NCBI GenBank assembly: GCA_029202545.1
Contig: CP119311.1
Span: forward strand, 2,728,001-2,792,000
DNA: 64,000 bases
Direction of reading: 5' to 3'
From: Candidatus Pseudobacter hemicellulosilyticus
GTDB taxonomy: Bacteria > Bacteroidota > Bacteroidia > Chitinophagales > Chitinophagaceae
Both the position numbers and the translations under genes were made by a program. The notes beneath the pieces were generated by a model that made no database searches, had not been told where the DNA came from, and saw nothing but the letters and a program-made list of their open reading frames with translations. Below, in pieces: positions 53,892 to 61,908 of the stretch; the stretch's first letter is position 1; each line of letters starts with the position of its first letter.

Positions 53892-53929
53892 AAAGCCTCT
53901 TCATTGGAAAGTAAAAGGCTTTATTTTTT
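53892..53929 (+). terminator. Terminator-like hairpin in the second long spacer
   Basis: AAAGCCT/AGGCTTT stem with a 17-base loop, followed by ATTTTTT. Absent from the first long spacer. Confidence 0.55.
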
Positions 53930-53986
53930 CCCGCAGCTATTTAGTGATGGAAAAGGAGGGTTTGTCCTTGGTTCTTCGCTTGTGGG

Positions 53987-54200
53987 CATAAAAAAAGGCC
54001 AGATAGAAATCCAGCCCGCTTTTTTATCCAATATCCTATGAAAAACCGGGTAGTATAGTATCAAATCCGTGCCAGAACCTGAAACCCGCTACAGGACTGG
54101 ATCCTGTGTTTTGGCATTGAGTGAATCCGGCCCGCGGCGGGAATTTTTTTCCAGAAATGAGATTGGGACGAACTAGGGATGTAGCTGGAGTTCGATAGGG
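53987..54200 (+). repeat. Structured intergenic repeat, copy 4
   Basis: Starts 547 bp after copy 3. Same hairpins; the second arm is GGATCCTG as in copy 3. The tail carries aactagggatg where the others have aaccagggatg. Followed by the short spacer type. Confidence 0.9.
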
Positions 54201-54326
54201 CTGAGGGGCGACGGCTTTATGCCTTCTGGAAGAGTGCCTCTATCCGGTGTATTTGAGCTGCTGTAGGTGGTAAGAATTCATGCTGCCTGTTGTGGGGAAG
54301 TTTGTCTTAGGAGTTTCGTTTACGGT

Positions 54327-54493
54327 CATAAAAAAAGGCCAGATAGAAATCCAGCCCGCTTTTTTATCCAATATCCTATGAAAAACCGAATAGTATAGTA
54401 TCAAATCCATGCCAGAACCTGAAACTCAACAGGGACGTGGGTTTTGGTTTTTGGCAAGTGCCTGAACTGTCCCGCTGCGGGACAGATTTTCCG
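54327..54493 (+). repeat. Structured intergenic repeat, copy 5 (diverged, truncated)
   Basis: Starts 340 bp after copy 4. The first 100 or so bases are well conserved; after that the primary sequence drifts but the structure persists. CCAGAACC (54412-54419) pairs with GGTTTTGG (54440-54447) around CCTG/CAGG. The GC palindrome is replaced by GTCCCGC/GCGGGAC (54469-54475, 54477-54483). The tail is missing. Confidence 0.8.
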
Positions 54494-54704
54494 TTTCCTG
54501 GATGCCAGGCCCTCTCAAATAGTTATAAGGGATGGCTAATTTTTTATAATCTTGCAGGGATACCCGGATGAATTACTAATCTGTCGGATTCCCCTTTTCT
54601 AAAAAAACTGATCGATCCCTGACCGGGCATAATTGCCGGTCCGGCCGGGAAAAACCACCGTTTCCCGATCGTCAACCCTTTTTATTCTGATAACTGCTCA
54701 GTAA

Positions 54705-55304
54705 ATGACCCGTAGCACCTGGCATAATGAAGAAGTGCTGGCTGCCGGCATTCGTGCCGGGGATGAGCGTGCTTTTGCCTGGTTCTACAAACTGCATTTT
54801 GCCAGCTTCCTGTATTTCACCAATATGCTGTTGCGCCAGCTGCCGGAGTCCGAACATATTGTACTGCTCAACATGCAGAAACTATGGGAGCGCCGGACGC
54901 ATTTCGATACCATTTCTAATATGCGGTCTTTCATGTATACTGCCTGCCGGAATAAAGCTTACGATTTCCTGCGGACAGGCGGCGGGCCCGCTCGTCGCCA
55001 GGAAGTGCTGATGCCAGATCTGGACAGCCTGGCCGCCGAAAGCCTGGACCCCGGCGCCGAAACAGCCATGATCCGCACGGAACTATTCCGCGAAATGCAC
55101 CAGGAAATAGGCCAGCTGAGCGATCGGCAGCGGGAAGTGCTGACCTTACTGATAGCGGGTAGATCGCACAAGGAGATCGCAGCCGCATTGGGATTAACTG
55201 AGCCGGTAGTACGTAACCATAAGATGAAAGCCATTGCCCGGTTGCGGGAGTTGCTTAGCCTGAAGAAGCTGATCTCGCTCTTGTTGTTTTTTTGTTTGGG
55301 TTGA
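54705..55304 (+). CDS. ECF RNA polymerase sigma factor
   Basis: 199 residues. Region 2 (DERAFAWFYKLHFASFLYFT, MRSFMYTACRNKAYDFLRTG) and region 4 (QLSDRQREVLTLLIAGRSHK, EIAAALGLTEPVVRNHKMKA) are clear. Heads the second sigma-FecR-SusC-SusD module. It starts 212 bp after the last repeat copy. The 199-bp gap to FecR contains a GGGAAAA/TTTTCCC palindrome (55343-55360) and no gene. Confidence 0.9.
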   Translation: MTRSTWHNEEVLAAGIRAGDERAFAWFYKLHFASFLYFTNMLLRQLPESEHIVLLNMQKLWERRTHFDTISNMRSFMYTACRNKAYDFLRTGGGPARRQEVLMPDLDSLAAESLDPGAETAMIRTELFREMHQEIGQLSDRQREVLTLLIAGRSHKEIAAALGLTEPVVRNHKMKAIARLRELLSLKKLISLLLFFCLG

Positions 55305-55503
55305 TAGGGGGGCTGCGAACGGACCGATGGTTTTCCAGGAAAGGGAAAAGGCTTTTTCCCAGGTAAGAGAAGCCGCCTTGTGGGATCAGGAGGCAAAAGA
55401 AAACTGGAAAAAGATGCTTCCCCGGCGAGACGCTTTAAAAAAATGATCGTTTTATACATAGGGGGCTTCCCGTTGCCCCTTTATCGTTCAAAATAATTAA
55501 CCG

Positions 55504-56715
55504 ATGCAGGAAAGCTCAAAGCGAATACTTGAGTTATTGAGGAAGCGTATGCGTACTGGCCAGGAACTGACTGCCAACGAGCAGGAAGAGCTGGACCAGT
55601 GGCGGGCTGTCCATCCCGGTAATCAGGCATACTTTGATATCCTGGATGACCCGGAAGCTTTCACTGAAGAATTCCTGCAATATGCCAGGATCGCTGATAC
55701 TTACAAAGATTTGGAGCCGGCCATTGGGGCGGCGATTCCGGCAGACCCTCCTGTAATGCCTGTTGCTCCTGTAATTCCCCTGTATAAAAAATGGTTGCCC
55801 TGGGTGGCAGCTGCGGTTGTTGCCCTGCTGCTGGTTCCCATTATCTATTTAATACTTCCTTCTTCCCCTGCTGATACAGCTAAAGCTGATCAACCTTCCG
55901 GTATGCAGCAGGAAAGTCTGCCTGCTGTTCAACAGGCAACCTTAACTCTGGCTAATAACGAGCAGATCCGGCTAAACGAAGCACCTGTGGGCCGTATAAC
56001 AGCGGAGCAGGGTGCTGCTGTGGAGAAGCGTGCTGATGGCAGTCTTGTCTATAGTGCTGCGGGCGGTAATGCCCTGCACACCCTCACTACGCCAAGAGGT
56101 GGCTTTTATCATCTGACCTTATCGGATGGAACAAAAGTATGGCTGAATGCAGCCAGCTCGCTTCGTTTTCCCGCAGGCTTTACCGGTACTGCCAGGAAAG
56201 TGACGCTTAGCGGCGAGGCTTATTTTGACGTGGCTGCTAAAAAAGGAATGCCTTTCCTGGTAGAAACGGAGCGCGGCATAGTGGAAGTGCTCGGTACGCA
56301 ATTTAATATCAGAGATTATCCAGAGGATGTTATGGCCACTACGCTGGTACAGGGTGCAGTAAAGCTGGCAGTCGCCAGTAGTGACCAGCAACCGGTATTG
56401 ATGGCGCCGGGTCAGCAGGCATTGATCAGAGAGAAAACTGGGCTGGTGCAGCTGGTGCCGGGAAATATACAGCATGCCACGGCCTGGCGCCGGGGTGTGT
56501 TTTCCTTCCAGGAGATGGACTTGCGTCAGATCATGCAGGAGCTGTCCAGGTGGTATGATGTGGAGATCCGTTTTGAACCGGGCATAATTACTTCCGAGGT
56601 CTATATGGGAGAGTTGGATCGTACCCTTTCGTTACCCCGTTTATTGGTGCCCTTAGCGAAAATGAGTAGCCTGGAGTTCAGGCTGCAGGGAAAGACTGTA
56701 ATTGTCAGTCATTGA
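55504..56715 (+). CDS. FecR-family anti-sigma regulator
   Basis: 403 residues. Cytoplasmic part (GQELTANEQEELDQWRAVHP), membrane helix (WVAAAVVALLLVPIIYLIL, about 100-118), FecR domain (TTPRGGFYHLTLSDGTKVWL, NAASSLRFPAGFTGTARKVT, GEAYFDVAAKKGMPFLVETE, GTQFNIRDYPEDV) and C-terminal domain (GVFSFQEMDLRQIMQELSRW). Links the STN-SusC to the sigma factor at 54705. Confidence 0.93.
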   Translation: MQESSKRILELLRKRMRTGQELTANEQEELDQWRAVHPGNQAYFDILDDPEAFTEEFLQYARIADTYKDLEPAIGAAIPADPPVMPVAPVIPLYKKWLPWVAAAVVALLLVPIIYLILPSSPADTAKADQPSGMQQESLPAVQQATLTLANNEQIRLNEAPVGRITAEQGAAVEKRADGSLVYSAAGGNALHTLTTPRGGFYHLTLSDGTKVWLNAASSLRFPAGFTGTARKVTLSGEAYFDVAAKKGMPFLVETERGIVEVLGTQFNIRDYPEDVMATTLVQGAVKLAVASSDQQPVLMAPGQQALIREKTGLVQLVPGNIQHATAWRRGVFSFQEMDLRQIMQELSRWYDVEIRFEPGIITSEVYMGELDRTLSLPRLLVPLAKMSSLEFRLQGKTVIVSH

Positions 56716-56844
56716 TTGAATAGTGCAGGGTTATAGCGCTTACTTGTCAGTTATATATACTAATCGTTTCAGCAGTTAACAGTTGCCGTTTTTCCCACCG
56801 TATTCCTTTTTCGTCAATTGTAATACCAAAACGCACCAACATTT

Positions 56845-59800
56845 ATGGAACCAAACAACTGGTATGGCTCCGCAGGCCCTGCTTTGCCTGTGCCTGCCAT
56901 GAGACTGCTGTATTGCCGCAAATGCCGGCTGTTCAAAAAATTACTCACCGTAAAAGTCCTGGCCTTTTTTCTGACCCTTGCCTGTTTGCAGGTAAGTGCT
57001 GGCAGCAGGGCGCAGGTCAGTTTATCAGTCAAAGATTCACCACTTGAGCGCGTGCTGGAAGAGATCCGCCGGCAGGGCGGCGTACATATTTTTTACAAAA
57101 GAAAGGATATAGAGAATGCCGGAAAAGTAACGCTGGAGTTAAAGCAGGTAGCTGTGGAAACCGCGCTGGATAAGGTATTGGAAGGACGGTCTCTTGCCTA
57201 TAGCATGGAAGGGAAGAATGTCTTCATCATGAGAAGGGCGAAAGCCGAGGGTGTTTCAATGGATGATCCTGCGGATGATTCTTTGGTTTCCGTTCGCGGC
57301 ACTGTTGTGAATGAAAAAGGAGAAGCCATTGCAGGTGCTACGGTGGCCGTGAAAGGGACGGAGTTGATAACCGTTACCGATGCGTCTGGTATTTTTTCGC
57401 TGTCAAATATTAAAGCAAGGGCCACCATAGTGATCAGCAATGTGGGCTATGAGGCCCGTACGTATAAGTTGTCAGGAGCAGGAATGCTGTCAATACAATT
57501 AAAGATCGCCGCCCAGGATATGAAGGAGGTGGTGATCTCCACGGGTTACCAGAAAGTGAGCCGGGAGCGGTTTGTTGGTTCTTATGCGCAGCTGGACAGC
57601 GCCAGCTTTCATCTGCGGCCGGGGACAAGTATTGTGGACAGGTTGGATGGAATGGTGACGGGTATGCTGTTTAACAGAAAAAGCAGCCAGTTTCCCATAA
57701 ATATCAGGGGCATTAGTACTTTGGGAATCAATGGCACCTCTACCGATCCATTGATTATTCTGGACAATTTTCCGCTGCCTGCCGGTTTTACGATCAACAG
57801 GATCAATCCAAACGATGTGGAATCTGTGACTGTTCTTAAGGATGCTGCTGCTGCCTCTGTATGGGGCGCGCGTGCTGCTAATGGAGTAATTGTCATTACT
57901 ACCAAAAAAGGAAGGTATAATCAACGGCTCAAAATATCTCTTTCCTCCAATATAACCATAGAGGAAGAGCCAGATCAATATTATGTGAAACGTATATCGC
58001 CTTCAGCATTTATTGATGTGGAGCAATTCCTTTTTGAAAAAGGATTTTATGACTGGACACTGTCTAATACATCCACCTGGCCGGTTATTTCTCCAGTAGT
58101 GGAGATCCTGGATAGAAAGAAAAAAGGTGAACTGACGGAAGAGCAGGCCTCAGCGCAGATTAATGGGTTGCGGCAGGATGATATTCGTGAAAGTTTAAAA
58201 AAGGATATTTACAGACATTCAGTTCAGCAACAGCAATATCTGAGTGTTGGCGGAGGTAATCAGTCTTTATCTTATCAACTGTCTGTTGGTTATAATAAAC
58301 GGCTGAATAATATAATTGGCTCAAAACCTGATGAACAGTACACCATTAATAATAGTGTAAGTTTTCGTCCCTTCAGTTTTCTGGAAGTTGAAACAGGGAT
58401 CAACTTTGTTCAGGAAAAAAATCGTAGTTATAATTATCTGTTGCCTTCCTCTGTATCTCCATATGCTGCCTTATCAGGGCAGGATGGGGCTTCGCTTGCT
58501 GTACCCTATAGATACAGGCAGGGTTATATTGATACGGCAGGCGCCGGAAAATTGCTGGACTGGCACTACCGCCCGCTGGATGAAATACGCAATGCCAATG
58601 TTCTGTTGACCAACAGAACCGTAAGAATGAATTTTGGCTTCAATGTGACGCTTGCCAAATGGCTGAAGGCAAGGTTGTCCTATCAGTATGTGACTGCTAA
58701 TGCCAGTTCCCGGAATCTGCAGAACCTTGAATCTTTTGATACGCGGGATATTATTAATCTTTTTACCAATCCGGCACAAACCAACCCTAATCTGCGTAAT
58801 CCTGTACCTATAGGAGGGGTATTGATGTTAAGCAGTTCGCAGCGGAATGATTATAATGTAAGGGGCAGTATCCAGGCAGATAAAAGTTGGAATGAACATG
58901 AGCTCAATGTTATGCTCTCTGGGGAATTGTCTGATAGTAAAGGTATGGGGGAGTCTCTTACTGTTTATGGTTATAATGATGAATTTGCTACTTCCCGTTC
59001 AAATATGGATTTCTTTAATTTCTATCCGCGCATTTATGCCGCTTCTCCATTTTCAACACAGATGATACCTAATAGCAATGGCTATAGCGAAGCTCCTATT
59101 ATACGGTTTATTTCAGTTGTGGGTAATTTTGGATACTCATTGCGCGACAGGTATCATATTTATGGATCTGCCAGAAGAGATGGTGCAAATATCTTTGGTG
59201 TAAATACAAATAATCGGTGGAAGCCTATATGGTCTGCAGGAGCCGCCTGGGAAATATCCAAAGAATCTTTCTTTTCGCTACAATGGCTTTCATTGTTAAA
59301 AGTGAGAGCGTCCTATGGGTATACCGGAAATGTGAATAATACGGTGTCCGGGAAATTGACAATGACCAAGAGCCCACGTGTTGCCGGCTTTACATCACTT
59401 CCGTTTAGTACAGTTGGACTTGCGGCTAATCCGGACCTTCGGTGGGAGGAAGTGCGGATAGTAAATGCGGGACTTGACTTTCAGTTATTGAATAATCGCA
59501 TTTCAGGTAGTTTTGAGGTATATAGGAAAAGATCTAAAGATGTCATCATTAATGGTTTACTGGCTCCCAGTACCGGGCTATTATCTTATCCACTGAACAG
59601 TGCATCGCTGAAGACTGCGGGCTTTGATCTGGATCTGAATACCCAGAATGTCCTGACAGGGAATTTTTCCTGGAACTCCGGATTGGGAATCAGTTATGCA
59701 AAAACAACTGTAGTTGATTACATAACATTGACCAGGTTCAAAGCAGAAGAATTTGTTAGTTATGATCTGAATGCTACAACTGGTCAGATACTTTATGGGC

Positions 59801-60453
59801 TTTCCAGTTACAGATGGGGTGGTCTGGACCCTGAGACCGGTGATCCTCAGGGTATCCTTAATGGTAAAATTACCAAGGATTATATGGCTATTATGAGTGA
59901 TTCATTAGGCAATCAGGTTTTTCACGGTTCTTCTCTGCCTTTGTATTCAATGAATCTGCGGAACGATTTTCGTTGGAAAGGATTTACACTCTCTGCTAAT
60001 ATTATTGGCCGTTTTAATTATTATTTCAGAGAACCAGCGCTTAACCTGGATTACCGTGAAACATGGGCGGCCAATAATTACCTGGAAGATTATAACAGGA
60101 GATGGCAAAAGCCTGGCGACGAAACCTTTACCAATGTACCTTCTATGCTGTATCCATTACCATGGGATTTGTTTCTGCGGAGTGCATTCTATGCGGGCAG
60201 TTCGATACTTGTTAAACGGGCTGATAATGTCCGGCTGCAGTTCATTAATCTTTCATATCAATGGAATAATAAAAATAGTAGCCGATTGCCTGTTCAATCT
60301 GCCCAGTTTTTTTGTTATGTAAATAACCTGAACCTGATTTTATGGCGGGCAAGCCGATCTTATTATGACCCCGAGTTCAACAGTACTGGTTTAATTGGCG
60401 CCAGTGGCCCTTCTCCAAAAAACTGGACGGTGGGCGTAACTATCCATTTTTAA
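56845..60453 (+). CDS. SusC-family TonB-dependent transporter with STN domain
   Basis: 1202 residues. N-terminal signal (LLTVKVLAFFLTLACLQVSA), STN domain (KDSPLERVLEEIRRQGGVHI, TLELKQVAVETALDKVLEGR), carboxypeptidase-like domain (GTVVNEKGEAIAGATVAVKG), plug (QDMKEVVISTGYQKVSRERF, NINGTSTDPLIILDNF-like IDPLIILDNF region, SVTVLKDAAAASVWGARAAN) and barrel. From about 57.9 kb the base composition becomes visibly more AT-rich than in the N-terminal third and than in the other SusC genes, and this continues to the end of the window. That may reflect transfer or a mosaic origin. Confidence 0.92.
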   Translation: MEPNNWYGSAGPALPVPAMRLLYCRKCRLFKKLLTVKVLAFFLTLACLQVSAGSRAQVSLSVKDSPLERVLEEIRRQGGVHIFYKRKDIENAGKVTLELKQVAVETALDKVLEGRSLAYSMEGKNVFIMRRAKAEGVSMDDPADDSLVSVRGTVVNEKGEAIAGATVAVKGTELITVTDASGIFSLSNIKARATIVISNVGYEARTYKLSGAGMLSIQLKIAAQDMKEVVISTGYQKVSRERFVGSYAQLDSASFHLRPGTSIVDRLDGMVTGMLFNRKSSQFPINIRGISTLGINGTSTDPLIILDNFPLPAGFTINRINPNDVESVTVLKDAAAASVWGARAANGVIVITTKKGRYNQRLKISLSSNITIEEEPDQYYVKRISPSAFIDVEQFLFEKGFYDWTLSNTSTWPVISPVVEILDRKKKGELTEEQASAQINGLRQDDIRESLKKDIYRHSVQQQQYLSVGGGNQSLSYQLSVGYNKRLNNIIGSKPDEQYTINNSVSFRPFSFLEVETGINFVQEKNRSYNYLLPSSVSPYAALSGQDGASLAVPYRYRQGYIDTAGAGKLLDWHYRPLDEIRNANVLLTNRTVRMNFGFNVTLAKWLKARLSYQYVTANASSRNLQNLESFDTRDIINLFTNPAQTNPNLRNPVPIGGVLMLSSSQRNDYNVRGSIQADKSWNEHELNVMLSGELSDSKGMGESLTVYGYNDEFATSRSNMDFFNFYPRIYAASPFSTQMIPNSNGYSEAPIIRFISVVGNFGYSLRDRYHIYGSARRDGANIFGVNTNNRWKPIWSAGAAWEISKESFFSLQWLSLLKVRASYGYTGNVNNTVSGKLTMTKSPRVAGFTSLPFSTVGLAANPDLRWEEVRIVNAGLDFQLLNNRISGSFEVYRKRSKDVIINGLLAPSTGLLSYPLNSASLKTAGFDLDLNTQNVLTGNFSWNSGLGISYAKTTVVDYITLTRFKAEEFVSYDLNATTGQILYGLSSYRWGGLDPETGDPQGILNGKITKDYMAIMSDSLGNQVFHGSSLPLYSMNLRNDFRWKGFTLSANIIGRFNYYFREPALNLDYRETWAANNYLEDYNRRWQKPGDETFTNVPSMLYPLPWDLFLRSAFYAGSSILVKRADNVRLQFINLSYQWNNKNSSRLPVQSAQFFCYVNNLNLILWRASRSYYDPEFNSTGLIGASGPSPKNWTVGVTIHF

Positions 60454-60473
60454 GTATTTAAGTCAGAATAATA

Positions 60474-61862
60474 ATGAAAAATATATGGTTGTTTACCCGG
60501 ATTAAACTGGTACTTCCAGTTGCCTTTCTGATACTGGTATCTGGTTGCCAGAAGTTTTTGGATCAAAAGATGAACAAGAGAGATATTATCCCTCAAAAAC
60601 TGGACGATTTGCAAGCCCTACTGGATAATAACGAATCCATGAATGCAAAGGATCCGGCTCTACTGGAATTGCTGTCAGATAATTATTTTATAAGTAGGGA
60701 GAACTGGGAGCCATACGCTTCAACTTCAGAGGGGCAGCATTATATCTGGGCTGGAAATGCTTTACCTAATTCAGTAAGCTGGGATTTTGTTTATCAATTT
60801 CCTGTATATATATCAAATGTAACACTTGATCAGCTTGAGCAGGTAAAAATAGGTCAGGAGGAACAGCAAAAATATAATGCTATAAAGGGGGGCTGTCTTT
60901 TTCACAGGGCCTTTGGCTTATGGGAAATAGCGCAATTATTCTGTAGGCCCTTCAGCATTGAAAATGCATCTGCCCCAGGTATTGTGTTAAGAACTACTGC
61001 AAATCCAAATATCCGGTCAACCCGTGTGACAGTAAAGGAAACATATGATCAGATAGTAAATGATCTTAGAACTGCTGTCCTTTTATTGCCGGCAACGTCC
61101 TCATTCCCGACCCGGCCAACAAAAACTGCAGCTAGGGCTATGCTGGCCAGAGTGTTTTTGTCCATGCGTGATTATGATAATGCCTGGAAATATGCGGACA
61201 CTGCATTACAGGAGCAATCAGGACTGATGGATTATAACACGCTTGTTCCACTTAAATCCCCTCGGATTGCCACTTTTAATAAGGAGGTAATATTCCATAG
61301 TTATTGTGCTCCAGTTGGATTTCTTGCAGACTATATGGCCAGGGTGGACTCAACGCTGTATAATTCTTATAATGAAAATGATCTAAGGAAGATTGTTTTT
61401 TTTAGGGAAAATGCAAGCCCCAATGCAGGAACCTATGCATTTCAAGGGAGCTATCACGGGAATGGAAGCGCCTCTCATGTTTTTACGGGGCTGACTACTG
61501 GAGAACTGTATTTGGTTATAAGCGAGTGTCTGGCAAGAAAGGGAATTATAAATGAGGCCATGCAATATTTAAATGGATTACTAGTAATGAGATGGAATAA
61601 GGATTTTCCTTTTCAGGCCCTGATAGCAGCAGATACAGTGGAAGCATTGGGGCTGATACTATCAGAACGTAGAAAGGAACTGCTATTCAGAGGCCTGCGC
61701 TGGTCCGATATCAGACGCATGAACCTTGAGGGTGCAAACATCACTTTGAAAAGGATTCTTGGAGATAGCACGTATCTGCTGCCTCCGAATGACGCCCGTT
61801 CTGTTATGCTGATCCCATGGAATGAAATTACCCGTTCTGAAATTGAGCAGAATGTACGCTGA
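60474..61862 (+). CDS. SusD-family lipoprotein
   Basis: 462 residues, 20 bp after its SusC. Lipobox LILVSGC then QKFLDQK. Helical SusD core with AIKGGCLFHRAFGLWEIAQL, ARAMLARVFLSMRDYDNAWK, GELYLVISECLARKGIINEA and SERRKELLFRGLRWSDIRRM. The ending is SusD-like but shorter than the canonical 'nPnL.qN.gY'. Partner of the 56845 transporter. Confidence 0.9.
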   Translation: MKNIWLFTRIKLVLPVAFLILVSGCQKFLDQKMNKRDIIPQKLDDLQALLDNNESMNAKDPALLELLSDNYFISRENWEPYASTSEGQHYIWAGNALPNSVSWDFVYQFPVYISNVTLDQLEQVKIGQEEQQKYNAIKGGCLFHRAFGLWEIAQLFCRPFSIENASAPGIVLRTTANPNIRSTRVTVKETYDQIVNDLRTAVLLLPATSSFPTRPTKTAARAMLARVFLSMRDYDNAWKYADTALQEQSGLMDYNTLVPLKSPRIATFNKEVIFHSYCAPVGFLADYMARVDSTLYNSYNENDLRKIVFFRENASPNAGTYAFQGSYHGNGSASHVFTGLTTGELYLVISECLARKGIINEAMQYLNGLLVMRWNKDFPFQALIAADTVEALGLILSERRKELLFRGLRWSDIRRMNLEGANITLKRILGDSTYLLPPNDARSVMLIPWNEITRSEIEQNVR

Positions 61863-61908
61863 ATTGGCTGAAGTAACTCTTTGATTATAAACTAATGATT
61901 ATTGAAAT

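Noticed and set aside
52602..54493. CRISPR array
   Set aside because: Repeat units are about 215 bp, spacing is irregular (339-547 bp), spacers resemble one another, and no cas gene is present.
52602..54493. Insertion sequence or MITE cluster
   Set aside because: No transposase, no terminal inverted repeats common to all copies and no target-site duplications. The dimeric order fits tandem duplication better than independent insertions.
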